A stretch of DNA of 64,000 nt from Hyaloraphidium curvatum (taxonomy: Eukaryota; Monoblepharomycota; Hyaloraphidiomycetes; Hyaloraphidiales; Hyaloraphidiaceae). Below, piece by piece: positions 10,738 to 20,897 of this stretch. A program made the translations under genes and the position numbers. The notes under the pieces are model-generated. The model saw only the letters and a program-made list of their open reading frames with translations. It did not search any database and had not been told where the DNA came from. The stretch's first letter is position 1. Each line of letters starts with the position of its first letter. The DNA is taken from contig JAIVFI010000024.1 in the NCBI GenBank assembly GCA_025558095.1, forward strand, positions 434,001 through 498,000, in the 5' to 3' direction.

Positions 10738-12704
10738 CTATTGGGCGAGCAAGCTGGTCCCCTCCATTTCCTCTGGCGCAGCGAGACCCATTACGGCCAA
10801 GATAGTTGGTGCAACGTCGCAGAGGGCCCCGATTTTGCCGGGCTGGAACTTGAATTCGTTCGAAGTCATAATGAAGGGCACTACGGGGAAACGGTCGAAG
10901 AGTTAGGCATGGAAAACTCAATAACACTTGGACGGACCTCGTGCGGTCGTGTGCGCCGTGAACGGCTCTTTGCCGTCGTCGCTGATCATCTTCTCAGCGT
11001 TGCCGTGGTCTGCCGTGATAAACAGTGTGTAGCCATTCTTCTTGCATGCCTCGTAGACGATCCCGATCGCCTTGTCCGTCGCCTCCACGGCCTTGACGGC
11101 CGCCTCGTAAACGCCGGTGTGGCCAACCATGTCTGTGGTCGCCGTCAGCAACACCTAGTGCAACCGAAAGAAAGCCACTGACCGGGCGGAGCAAAGTTCA
11201 GGATTATGAAGGGGTGCTTGCCCTCGTTTAGCCGCTCCGCCGTCTTTTGCGCGACCTCGATGCAGCTCATCTCGGGCTTGAGATCGTACGTTGCAACCTT
11301 CGGACTCGGGATGAGGTCCCGTTCCTCGCCCTCGAACTGCTTCTCCTGCCCTCCGTTGAAGAAGAACGTGACATGTGCGTACTTTTCCGTCTCCGCGATG
11401 TGGCACTGCGCGAGGCCGTGCTTGGACAGCCACTCGCCCAGCACGTTGTCCATTCTCTGCGGCCCGAAGACCACCGGGAACGGGAACTTTTCGTTGTACT
11501 GCGTCATGGTGAGCTGGTGCTGTGGGAGGCGTGAGATCTTGCTGGGGCGGCCGCGGTCACACCCTTCCCACCACTTTCGGCTGCACCTTCGTCTCGAACG
11601 GGATCGGGGGAACGCCGAAAGCCTGGTTGATTTCGCGCATGCGATCGCTGCGGTAGTTGAAGAAGATGAGGACGTCGTTGTCCTTGATGATGCCTTGCTC
11701 GTCGACGACGATCGGCTTAAGGAACTCGTCCGTCTCGTCCTTGGCGTACCGCTCCTCTATCGCCTTTAGGGGATCCGTAACCTTCTCCCCGATGCCCTGG
11801 GTCAGCATCTCGTAGGCAACCTTGACGCGCTCCCAGCGCTTGTCCCGGTCCATCGCGTAGTAGCGGCCCACGATCGTCGCGAGCTTGCCGTAGTGGATCG
11901 ACTCGAGGTACTCTAGCAGCTGCTTGCAGTACGTTTCTGGCCATGATCGTTGGCGAATGAACAGAGCGGCGGAGTACGCCGACGCGAACCTGACGACCTC
12001 GGCGCGGTGTCTCGCCCGTCCCCAAAGAAGTGGACGTACGCCTCCGGCACTCCGGCTTGTTTGGCACAGTCCAGCAGAGCAAACAGGTGGTCAATGTGAG
12101 AGTGCACACCGCCGTCGGAGATCTGTAGAGCCGTCAGTGAGTGCACGCCTCGCCTCGCGCCCGACATTCCCACCAGCCCGGCGAAGTGGACGCGCTTCGT
12201 GTTTGCCTTGGCGTAATCGAAGGCCTCGACGAGCGTCTTGATCTCACCGAGCTTCTTCTGCTTGATCGACAGGTCGATTCGGACAATGTCCTGCCGGCAA
12301 GAGCTCAGCCCAGCCGTCCGACGTTCAGCATTCCGAGCAACATGCCTGGTAGACGATGCGTCCAGCCCCGATGTTGAGGTGTCCCACTTCGGAGTTTCCC
12401 ATAAGGCCTTCGGGCAGGCCGACAAACAGGCCGTGGGCCTCAACCTCGGTCACGGAGTTGGGGTACTCCTTCGCAAATCCCGCCATGACCGGGTGCTGCG
12501 CGTTGCGAATCGCGTCCCCGGTGGCATCAGGTTTCGGCGAGATGCCCCATCCGTCGATGCAGATGAGGCAGGCCTTGTTCTTGGGCTGCAGGTGTCAACG
12601 GTGCGCGAGACGCGACGGAGGTGGCGGGACGCGCATTCCGGCTTCAGCGTCCAGGCCGAGCAAAGACACGAGGCCCGTCATCTGCTCACGGTAACCTTCT
12701 CCAT
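10738..12704 (-). CDS. gpmI: 2,3-bisphosphoglycerate-independent phosphoglycerate mutase
   Basis: Seven exons (12690-12704, 12346-12585, 11990-12290, 11563-11936, 11183-11519, 10938-11132, 10738-10880) give about 534 aa, full family length. It interconverts 3- and 2-phosphoglycerate in glycolysis through a phosphoserine enzyme with two Mn ions. Visible motifs: LICIDGWG with the first metal ligand, MGNSEVGH with the nucleophilic Ser, [28 protein letters not shown] and ITADHGN carrying the other metal ligands, and a normal C-terminus. The first exon encodes only five residues. Intron 2 (12291-12345) has a GC rather than GT donor (CAG/GCATGT) and is needed to keep GRIVYQ-DIVRI intact. The donor after exon 4 could instead be at 11571, shortening the protein by three residues. 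It lies head-to-tail with the ABC transporter. Confidence 0.95.
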
Positions 12705-12817
12705 GGCGACCAGTGGAGCTGGACGGGAAGTGTTGTGGCGCGAGCCCTGCGCAGACACCGAAGCTGCGATCGTCCCTGATGAGGACCCCGTTCCCGAGCG
12801 CCAAACCATTTTTCACC

Positions 12818-14755
12818 CTACACCACGACGACTCCGTCCCCGAGTCGCCAGATCGCTTCCCCTCCCTTCGGCTCGAGATGCTCGCCGTGCGATATGCGGA
12901 GCCAGCCGGTCCCATACCCGGACAGATCGTCCATCAGGCGGGAAGCCATCTCGGAATCGATCGATCCGGTGGACTCATCCATCACGACAAACGGCAGTTC
13001 CCCATCGCGCCTGCTCTGCAGATGAAAAAAGAGGCGACTGAATCCGAGCCGCTGGCGTTCTCCCGGGCTCATGATCCGCTCCCACGTGTTTGGCAGCGCC
13101 GCTGTGTCGACGCCGCCGTACTCCACGCGAGTCCGATCGAGGAGATCGCCCAAGCCGACGGATCGCAGAAGAGATTCAAGCTCGTCGTCAGGGAGCAGCT
13201 CCTCCGTGCCAGGCAGAGGATACGTCACGAGCGACCTCAGAGAACCAAACGGAAGGTAAGGCTGCTGCGGCACGAACAGCAGAGGGCGAGAATCGCGGGG
13301 GGCAGTAGACCAGCTCTGATCCGGCATGGTGACGGTGCCGCCAGCTGGGGTCCATATTCCAGCCAAAAGGCGCACGACAGAGCTTTTCCCTCTGCCGTTG
13401 CTGCCGACCAGCAGGATCCGATCGCGTTTCGCAATCGCGGCCGTCAGATCGCGAATGAGCGTCCGCGGAGGGATGGTGGGCGTTGCGATAGAGACGGAGG
13501 AGAAAGAAATGAATGGCGCTACCCCTTGTGCTTGCTCAGAGCCATGAGCCACTGGCAACGCCGGTTCGACGACGACGTCAGGCTGTTGACCAACATCTCC
13601 GTTGCTCATCGATTCCCACAGCGTCCCGAGCCGGTTTGCGTAGCCCGCAAGATCCGTAATCTCCTGCGCTTGATTCAGGATCCCAGTGAGCTTTGAAGAC
13701 AAGTAGATGCACGTGAACGTTTGCAGACTGATGATCTGCGAAAGCTTATCGGCGGGAACATCGTCATACTCGTGCGTAACCAGAACAGGAATAGCAACGA
13801 TGACGTAACACAGAATGCCGCCCATCGAGGCCAGCACCGCGAGTCCCGCGCTGAGGATTGAGTCGCGCCAAACGACGCTGCGCTGGACGTCGAGCACCCG
13901 ATACAGCGCGTCATCCAGAGCGTTCTGCTCTGCAAGATTGCCACCTTCGAGGCTGATGGTCTCCGAATAGTCTCTGACGTGCACGTGGAGATACCGATAG
14001 TCGCCCTCGGCGCGGTCTTTGCGGAAGATGAGCGGCACAAGGGGTGCCATCAGGCCGTACGAGACGAGGCCCGATATGGCGTAGAAAAGGTAGATAATGG
14101 CCGGACCGAGCCAGCCGCCGACTCGCCACACCATGAACGTGTAGAACGCAATCGTCAGCGGCGTGATGACGAGTGCCTCCAGCACCGTCCGGAGCTGAGC
14201 CGTCAGCTTGTCCACATCCTGGCAAATGCGCTGATCCGGATTGTCCACAACGGTGCTGAAGGGCTGGGTCTTTGTTATCCTGTAGAGGTTGTCGGGGGAA
14301 ACGAGGGAAACCTGAAGCATCTCCGACAGCTTCCGCCTCGCTTCGAGGGCGAAGAAACCCCCCGACAGCCTCGAGCACCCCTTCAGCACTGCTAGGAGCA
14401 TGAACGCACCCAGCAGAATCCCCGTGTTGGCAAGGAAGCCTTCCAGATTCCGCAGCAAGAGGTACTGGAAGAACAACGAGATGCGCATCCCGACAAAGTA
14501 GACGACGCACTCCGTCACGGCAGTGAGAATGAACAGCGCCGAGTACGCAGCTACGATGACGCGGCTCCGGCTGAGGAGCTTGACGATCGCAAGGAGGCGA
14601 GAAAAGGCCTCGCGATCGAAGCCAGGGTTCTTCGGCTCCTCTGTCCGGCCATCGTCGTCCCGGTGCCCTCTCCCGAGAAGCGGGGTCTTTTCTTCAACGC
14701 CATGAAAGAGAAAGGACGCGTCGGAGGGCCGCCCCGGGCCTACAGTCGCTGCCAT
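12818..14755 (-). CDS. ABCD4: ABC half-transporter, subfamily D (ABCD4-like)
   Basis: A single exon of 645 aa from the Met at 14755; an upstream in-frame Met at 14842 would overlap the divergent NUP49 gene and is not used. Seen: an N-terminal acidic dileucine EKTPLL of the ExxxLL lysosome/vacuole sorting type, about six membrane helices, the DNPDQRICQDV segment characteristic of ABCD proteins, Walker A GSNGRGKSS, signature MSPGERQRL (the SPGE variant typical of ABCD4 rather than SGGE/SGGQ) and Walker B VVMDEST. Human ABCD4 exports cobalamin from lysosomes; peroxisomal ABCD members carry acyl-CoAs. The dileucine and signature favour the ABCD4 branch. It must dimerise to work. Confidence 0.88.
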   Translation of the reverse strand: MAATVGPGRPSDASFLFHGVEEKTPLLGRGHRDDDGRTEEPKNPGFDREAFSRLLAIVKLLSRSRVIVAAYSALFILTAVTECVVYFVGMRISLFFQYLLLRNLEGFLANTGILLGAFMLLAVLKGCSRLSGGFFALEARRKLSEMLQVSLVSPDNLYRITKTQPFSTVVDNPDQRICQDVDKLTAQLRTVLEALVITPLTIAFYTFMVWRVGGWLGPAIIYLFYAISGLVSYGLMAPLVPLIFRKDRAEGDYRYLHVHVRDYSETISLEGGNLAEQNALDDALYRVLDVQRSVVWRDSILSAGLAVLASMGGILCYVIVAIPVLVTHEYDDVPADKLSQIISLQTFTCIYLSSKLTGILNQAQEITDLAGYANRLGTLWESMSNGDVGQQPDVVVEPALPVAHGSEQAQGVAPFISFSSVSIATPTIPPRTLIRDLTAAIAKRDRILLVGSNGRGKSSVVRLLAGIWTPAGGTVTMPDQSWSTAPRDSRPLLFVPQQPYLPFGSLRSLVTYPLPGTEELLPDDELESLLRSVGLGDLLDRTRVEYGGVDTAALPNTWERIMSPGERQRLGFSRLFFHLQSRRDGELPFVVMDESTGSIDSEMASRLMDDLSGYGTGWLRISHGEHLEPKGGEAIWRLGDGVVVV

Positions 14756-14835
14756 TCTTGCTGTTTTGGTCGGTGATTGACGACACGGCCGGCAATCGGG
14801 GAAGGAAGCAGGAACAACCGGCCCGAGGCACCGTA
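14756..14835. promoter_or_regulatory. 80-bp divergent start region ABCD4-like / NUP49
   Basis: Only 80 bp separate two divergent start codons. There is no TATA box, and untranslated leaders must be very short or overlap. Confidence 0.5.
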
Positions 14836-15943
14836 ATGGCATTCAGCTTCTCGGCGGCGGCGCCAGCCGCGACGGCGACCGTTAGCACCGGTGCGCCACA
14901 GCCAGCGGCCTCAGCGAGGTGCTCCCTGTCCTTGCGTCGCCGAAACGCGTCGGACCTTGACACGATCCAGCCTGGGGAGGACAACCAAGTTCCTGGATCT
15001 GCCCATGGAGATTCGCGCTCAATTTGAGAAACTGGAGTCGGTTTTGGCTACTCTTCTGCGTCAGAGGCACCGTGACTTATCGTGGGACGCGTGGCAGGGC
15101 GGCAATACAGAACGAGCGGGACCTGGCGGAGACGGTTCGGAACAGCGGCACCTTTGCCGCGATAAGGAGGATATCGGAAGCCAAGGAGCAATTGTCGTCT
15201 GTCAGTAAGCCGTTTCGCGTTCGGTGGGACGCGCCAAAGCCCGTGCGGACCGCAGAAAGTCGATGCCGTCAAGAGCCTTCTGGACGGGGATGGGCGGCTG
15301 ATCGAGGACCTGAAATCGAAAGTCAACAACGAGTTGCGGAATGCGGAGCTTGTTGCGCGCCATATCGACCGGATGAAAGACCCGGCGAAGGCGCGAACGG
15401 CGTCTATTGCGGCCCAAGAAGCCACCGCCGAGTGAGGATCACTTGACGAGGGACCTGGCAGTGTTGATGAACGCGTTTCCACTCAGTTACTTCCAACGAT
15501 TGGCCGGGACATACGAGGAACGCGTTCGCCAGTACCGTGTGCTGATCGAGGAGATCGAACGAAATCTGGAGTCCTTGGAGAGCTCGGATCGCTTCGACCC
15601 GAAAGGTGAGCTTTCCGACACCTTAGCCGCCTTTGCGTACTGAAGCGCGGCGATAGCATTGGGCGACATCATACGTGCGCAGAACGAGAGCTTTATGGGC
15701 CTGGCAACTAAAGTTGCGGCCGTGCACGACGAGATTGCACGGCAAAAGGCCATTTGGGAAAAGGGACATTCTTCCTCCATTCAGCCGCTAGCTGACATCG
15801 CGGCCACTATGGCCAAGTCGATTCAGCCGCCTGCGCCGGCCGCGGCACCTGGAGCGGCTGCCCCCGCTCCCGCAACGACGAGCGCCATGCCGGCTTTCTC
15901 CACGTTCGGCGGCGGGACCTTCACGAGCAACAAGCGAAGATAG
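14836..15943 (+). CDS. NUP49: Nucleoporin of the central channel, Nup49/Nup58 family
   Basis: Six exons (14836-14918, 14971-15040, 15111-15200, 15256-15431, 15487-15605, 15657-15943) encode 274 aa. Seen: a short start MAFSFSAAAP, the KFLDLPMEIRAQFEKLE segment that opens the family coiled-coil region, further coiled coils (about 55-140), DYFQRLAGTYEERVRQYR matching the conserved second coil, and a short Ala/Pro tail with one STFGGGTF motif. In the Nup62-Nup54-Nup58 trimer this subunit lines the pore channel. The FG-repeat region normally found at the N-terminus is almost absent. Introns are 51-70 nt. Family assignment rests on the two conserved coil segments and the gene layout. Confidence 0.8.
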
Positions 15944-16062
15944 CGTCCCGCGATGTGCGCGTAGCTTCGTGGTGCAAGCCAGCTCCAATCGTTCCTTGCC
16001 GCCGTGGCAGTCGCAGGGAAGCAGTCCAAACGGTCCCGAGCGTGACAGTACGACCGAATCAT

Positions 16063-16411
16063 TCAGGGCGGCTCAATGTAGCTCTTGAGCTCCTTCAGAA
16101 GCTCCTTGCATTCCGCGAGAGAAGCCTGGATGTCCTCAAGACGAGCGTCCGACTCGTTGAGCTTCTTGCCATCCTCGACAGCCACTTCCTTCATCCTGCG
16201 CCACAAGCGGTGAGCTAAGCTATCTCGACGTGCCAAGAAACGAAGCTACGCACAAGGCAAAGGTCTCCACGATGTCCTTGTCGTTCTTCGGGAGTGTGGC
16301 CGGAATCTCGCGGGGCCCTTGCTCCGGACCGCCCTGGGAAGCCGACTTTGCCCCTTCGTTGCGCTTCGCCAGCTCCGCAACGTCCTCCAGGATCTCCTTC
16401 AGCGTCAGCAT
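16063..16411 (-). CDS. Small coiled-coil protein, unknown
   Basis: Two exons (16254-16411 and 16063-16195) joined across a 58-nt GTGCGT...CAG intron encode 96 aa. The N-terminal half begins MLTLKEILEDVAELAKR and has a Gly/Pro linker; the C-terminal half is one long heptad-like helix ending LKELKSYIEPP. Size and layout resemble small subunits of multi-protein complexes (kinetochore, Mediator or BLOC type), but no family is recognised. It is divergent from the URI-like gene, 83 bp apart. Confidence 0.55.
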
Positions 16412-16494
16412 TCTCTGCCGAGGTCCGCAACCGCGCCTGGGTGTTAAGTGGAAGCGCGCGCGCAGCGGATGATATCTCAGTCAGCCGCGCGAGT
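16412..16494. promoter_or_regulatory. 83-bp divergent start region
   Basis: The gap between the start codons of the 96-aa coiled-coil protein and the URI-like gene. No core promoter motif is obvious. Confidence 0.4.
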
Positions 16495-17644
16495 ATGTCG
16501 ATCGCGGCGGCAGCGATTCGCGAGCTGCTCGCGTCGCTCGGATCTCGTGTCTCTGCTCTAGCGGCTGCCAGCGATCTGTTCGACGAGTCCAGATTACGTG
16601 CCGCTGTGGAACTGCTGTCGGAAGTGGAATCGGCGCTCAAGCCGACCATCGGACGCGATTCTAATCCGGCCACGGACGAATCGAAACCCAGCAACGGCTT
16701 AGAAGTCGCCGGTGAAGCTGTCAGGCTCGCGAGCATGCTCGCAGCCGCTCGGACGAAGCAATCGAACTTTCAAACCGAGGAATACGGCGTCTTTGAGACC
16801 CAAGAGATGGATGAGGATGGGCTTCCGCTGATGGAGATTCGGGAAGAGGCCATGGACCGACCTGCCGAGCGGAACCTGGTTGGGGAGACCAGCCTTCTCC
16901 ATCTGAAGATGGTTACGCCGGCCAAACGAACCTTGACACCGGACGACGTGGATTTCATCGATCATTTTCGAAAATGGGAAGAGATTGAGGCGGCAGAGGA
17001 AGCCGGGGCGATCGCTACGGTTGCAGAATCCGCCGCTTCGCCCCGGGGTGCCGCACCTTTTGTTTTCAGAACTCCTGCAGACATTCACCGCTTTATGGCG
17101 CAGCGAGAGAAGCCTGTGGATGATATGCCGAGGGAAGCGCGGACTGAAGCGGTGTCCGAGCCGACGCCAACGGCCGCAAAGTCTTCTCCCAAGACTGTTC
17201 GCTTCGCGGACGTTCATGCCCTTGAGACGGGACCTCGCAAAGCCACAGGGGGTGGAGCGGACCATGCTTCCAAGGTCTCTGGGGTAGTGGCCGAGACGGT
17301 AGTCGAACACGAGGGCGAAGAACCCCCCGAAGAGGAAGATCTGGATGCCTTTTTTGATTTCAAGGAGGTGTGTTTTACACCTGATGAAGTCCAATGTCTG
17401 CCCAGGTCTGATTGCTTCACAGGCTATGCAGAAGTATCACGAGACCAGACCGAAAATCCTCGGTCATGACTCCAGCCAGCCCGTTGAACTTGCTCAGGAG
17501 ATCGATCTCCCATCAACCAAGTCGTCGGACGCACCAGCCGGTGTGGCGGACACGCCACCGGTGGTGACTGGAGCTGCAGATCGGACGGAGAAGAAACCTT
17601 CGCGGTTCAAGCTCGCCATGATGAAGGATAGGTCACGGGTTTAG
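16495..17644 (+). CDS. URI1: URI/Bud27-like protein (DUF3835-type C-terminus)
   Basis: Two exons (16495-17367, 17423-17644) give 364 aa. Seen: an Ala/Leu-rich helical N-terminus, an acidic middle, a KTVRFADV segment (about residue 225), an acidic patch EEPPEEEDLDAFFDF, then AMQKYHETRPKI and a C-terminal KKPSRFKLAMMKDR. The YH-x-RxK element followed by a terminal SRFK motif is the pattern at the C-terminus of Bud27/URI proteins, which act with prefoldin-like chaperones and Rpb5 in RNA polymerase assembly. A canonical alpha-prefoldin N-terminus is not obvious, so the assignment is moderate. Its TAG stop is immediately followed by the last codon of MDM10 on the other strand. Confidence 0.55.
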
Positions 17645-19193
17645 TTACACGGTGACAAAAAAGCCGAGTTTCGGCGTTGCCGTCATCCCGCTGCGATCCC
17701 ATGCTCCGTTCGGTCCGCGCAGCTGGAGACTGAGCCCCAAACTCACGACGGCTCCGCGCCACCGGCCCTCATAAAGCAACGAGAGTCCATCGCTGAGGCA
17801 GAGGCGGGCCTTCATCATCTGGTCCGAGTTTGGCGGAGCGTACTCGATTCCCAGGGCCAGATCGGACTCCTGGGAATACAGGTTAAGGTCGTACCTACAC
17901 GCTACGTCCATGCCCCGCCGTATAGTGGAAACATACGCCAACGAGAGGTGGCCCATCATCGGGTTCACCAGCGTGGTGAAGGTGGAGTGGATCGGGATGC
18001 GATTGGTCCGATACTGAGGATAGAGCTGGCGCAAACGAAAACCCAAGGACACTGAGGGGAAGCGCATGTCGGCGATCGCATCGGATGGCGCTAAAAGCAC
18101 CCACGGCCGCCAGTCCGTTCCTTTGCTGCGTAGTAGAGCTCGCCGCCGAAAGCTATCCGGCTGTAAGGATTGTCCTGCCCGAACGGGGACTGGAAGCTCG
18201 CCATAGACGACCACCCAATCACTTGGCCATCTGAATCATACGATAGCTCGCTGCACATCCCGGGGCCCGGGGTGTACATGACCTGCGTGCGCAGCTGGAA
18301 AATCCATTAGCGTTTGAACGTTCGGATGCTATTGGCGACCGACTCACGTGGGACTTTGCAATCTGCCAGGTGCTCCGGCCAGCCGCGACGGCAAGCCAGT
18401 TCCTGTGGAGCCGTTGGCTGTACAGAAAGTCGACCGAGCCGTCCTGGAAGACCTGCCCATATGCCATCACATCCCCGAACCGCGTCTTCGGAGATACAGG
18501 AGGTACGGTTTTGCGTCCTGCCAGGGTGTCTGACAAGCTGGCAAGCGCTACAGATCCCCGAACCGACGCGTCTGGTGTCTCCGAAAGTTCCTCCCAGCCT
18601 TCGTCGAGGCCCGTGTCCGCGTCCCTTTTGCCCGGCGCCACGGGTTTCGATTCTGTCGCAGTTTGTCCGGTCGCAAGCGCAACCATGTGCTCCCAGCTCC
18701 AGTTGGCAGGGCCGACAGGGTCCTTGTGCCGCGACGAATGCTTTTGTCGACGTTCGGTCTGTCCAGAAGCCTGTGCGGTGGCATCCTTGCCACCGTGAGG
18801 CTCGGCGGGAGCAAAAAGATGCCCTCTTTGTCGCTGTTCGAACTGCGCAACCGCTTCCGTCCACGAGCAGCCCAGCCGCGTCTCCATGTCCTCCGTGAGA
18901 GCTTTGGCAGCACCATAGAAAAGCGACTCTCTGGAGGACCCAGCTGACGGGTCCGACAGTGGCGCGTTGAGGAATATGGCCCCGAGGGACTTGCGGTCAG
19001 GGACGATGCCCAGGAGGTACGAGGTGTGCAGCCACGGAGACACGTTCTTGCCCAGGGTGACGGCGATGCCGTCCGGCACCGTGAAGTCCAGCACAGCGCG
19101 TGCCGACGCGGCAATGTTCGAGTAGTATCGGTCTTCGTTCCATTTCGTCGCGATGTAGTGGTTTCTCACGGCCGATTCGAGGCAATCGAGCAT
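17645..19193 (-). CDS. MDM10: Mdm10, ERMES/SAM beta-barrel subunit
   Basis: Three exons (18348-19193, 18105-18294, 17645-18051) give 480 aa. The start MLDCLESAVRNHYIATKWN aligns with the N-terminus of Mdm10; an upstream in-frame Met at 19220 would add nine residues. Conserved blocks include SARAVLDFTVP, YDLNLYSQESDLALGIEY, LLYEGRWRGAVVSLG and the C-terminal PKLGFFVTV beta-signal. A low-complexity insert (about 100-230) sits in a loop region that is variable in fungi. Mdm10 is a 19-strand mitochondrial outer-membrane barrel shared by the ER-mitochondria tether ERMES and the SAM assembly machine. The intron at 18052-18104 removes a stop and restores GGLSLGFRLRQL. This gene is the strongest taxonomic marker in the window. 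Confidence 0.9.
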
Positions 19194-19301
19194 GTTCTTT
19201 GGAGCCCCGGCGGGAGCCACGGCGGGGAGTCATCAGGCACACGGATTATCAAGACCATGTTAATTGCGATACTCCGAGTCGCCTCCAGAATCCAAACTCC
19301 A

Positions 19302-20461
19302 CTACACGACCGCCTCGAAGCCAGCATCGACGTAGACCGTCTGGGCGGTGACCGCGCGCCCGCCTTCCGAGCAGAGGAATGCCGCCATGGCCCCAATGTC
19401 CTCCTGGGTCGCGAGATCGGGCAGCGGCGAACGCTCCTTGTAGAGCTTCTGCATGTCGCTGAAGTTGGCAATGCCGCTGGCTGCCCTCGTGGAGATTGCA
19501 CCGGCAGAACTGGGACATAGAAGGTCAAAAGCCCATTCGCGACGCCGATCGGCCATGCTCACATGGCGTTGACGCGGATGCGTTTCGGGCCAAGGTCCAC
19601 GGCGAGAGCACGAGTGACGCTTTCGAGAGCTGCCTTCACGGGGCCTGGAGAAGGGAAGCAAGTGATCAGTGAGACTTCAGGAGACGGTGGGCACCCCCGA
19701 GCGCACCCATCATGCCGTAGTTCGGAACAACCTTCACGGCGCCGAGCTGAGCAAAAGACCCGATTAGCGAATAACATAAGCGGGAGCAATGGGGGAATCC
19801 CACGTAGCTAAGTGTCAGGCACGTGCCACCATTCTTCATAAGGGGCTCGGCGAGCTTGCACATCCGAATGAAGGAGTGGGCCGAAACTGGCGAGGTTCGC
19901 GGGTCAGCAAGCGGCATCCTCGGTACCGAACGACTGGCGGCTGCCCACCGTCCATGGCGAGAGTCCACCCCTCCAGCGAGCAGTCCACCACGCGGCCGTG
20001 AAGATCAGAGGCCTTGGCGAAAGCGATGGCGTGAAGGATGAAGTCCAGCTAAACGAAAGGAGGTGAGACGGCAGCGAGAGGCAATCAGGAGCGGCAGCAA
20101 TCACCTCGCCCCACTTGGATTCAATCTCCTGGTACACCGCCTCGAGCTCGCCCGGCTGCATCGCGGCGATTAAAGGCAAATGAATTCAGATCCGTGTCCG
20201 TAACGGGCCCGTCCGGGGTCTCCCGACCTTCTGCACGTCGCACTTGATGATGATCTCGGAGTTGACCTGCTCCGCCAGCGGCCGCACGAACTTCTCGGCC
20301 TTCTCGTTCAGGTACGTGCAGGCGAGCGTGGCGCCGGCCGCGTGGAAGGCCTTGGCGCAGCCCCACGCGATGGACTGCTCGTTCGCGATACCGATGACGA
20401 GACCCTTCTTTCCTTGAAGAGCGAGGGACAGCGGCGCGTCCGTGGCCATCGTGGCAGGCAT
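19302..20461 (-). CDS. fabI: Enoyl-[acyl-carrier-protein] reductase, FabI type
   Basis: Seven exons (20228-20461, 20105-20155, 19949-20048, 19804-19886, 19707-19746, 19563-19644, 19302-19509) encode 265 aa, full FabI length. It reduces trans-2-enoyl-ACP with NAD(P)H in type II fatty-acid synthesis. Seen: nucleotide-binding start GLVIGIANEQSIAWGCA, CDVQ, the catalytic SY-LG and NYGMMGPVK (Tyr-x6-Lys with the correct spacing, restored only after splicing), RVNAISAG, and the C-terminal TVYVDAGF. The sequence is closest in pattern to bacterial FabI, yet it has six short GT-AG introns, so it is a resident nuclear gene. No clear transit peptide precedes the Rossmann fold (alternative start at 20449). 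Two exons are only 40 and 51 nt. Confidence 0.93.
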
Positions 20462-20897
20462 TCAGAGGAGCGATGAGCCAATGAGTCGGGAGGGAGCTCC
20501 GTCAGACGCCGGAGGATCGAAGAGCAGAGGCAGAGATGGCTTGAGCTCGGGTTGTGATGCGGCGGGCCAGAGGTGGCGTTCCGCTCCGACCCGACAGATG
20601 AGCCCCAAACACTTCCAAGATCTCTGATATGGTGATCGATGTACATCTCCCTTTGCTACTCCCCCGAAGCTTACAAGTTAGACCGGCGTAACTTCCCGCC
20701 GGTTTTGCGCCCCCCCGCCCCGAACACCCTCCAGCTTTGCTCCCGCCCGGTGTGAACCGGGTCCCAATGATCGAGCTCGAACCCTATTATCTCCCGCGGG
20801 TTGGCTCCAAATAGATCTCTTCCCGTCGGCAGGCGAAAGCCCTGGCCGCACTGTGTCGGAATGCCGTCCGAGGTCTTGACGGACGATCGTCCCAACT
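20462..20897. other. Intergenic, fabI 5' side and 3' end of CBM21/Barentsz gene
   Basis: This 436-bp stretch has no supported gene. It should hold the fabI promoter and 5' leader (20462-20650, rich in GA stretches) and the 3' untranslated region of the next gene on the same strand. Confidence 0.5.

Noticed and set aside
16196-16253. Alternative 10-nt or 34-nt introns in the 96-aa gene
   Set aside because: Too short to splice; the 58-nt GTGCGT...CAG choice fits frame, size and branch-like CTCAC.
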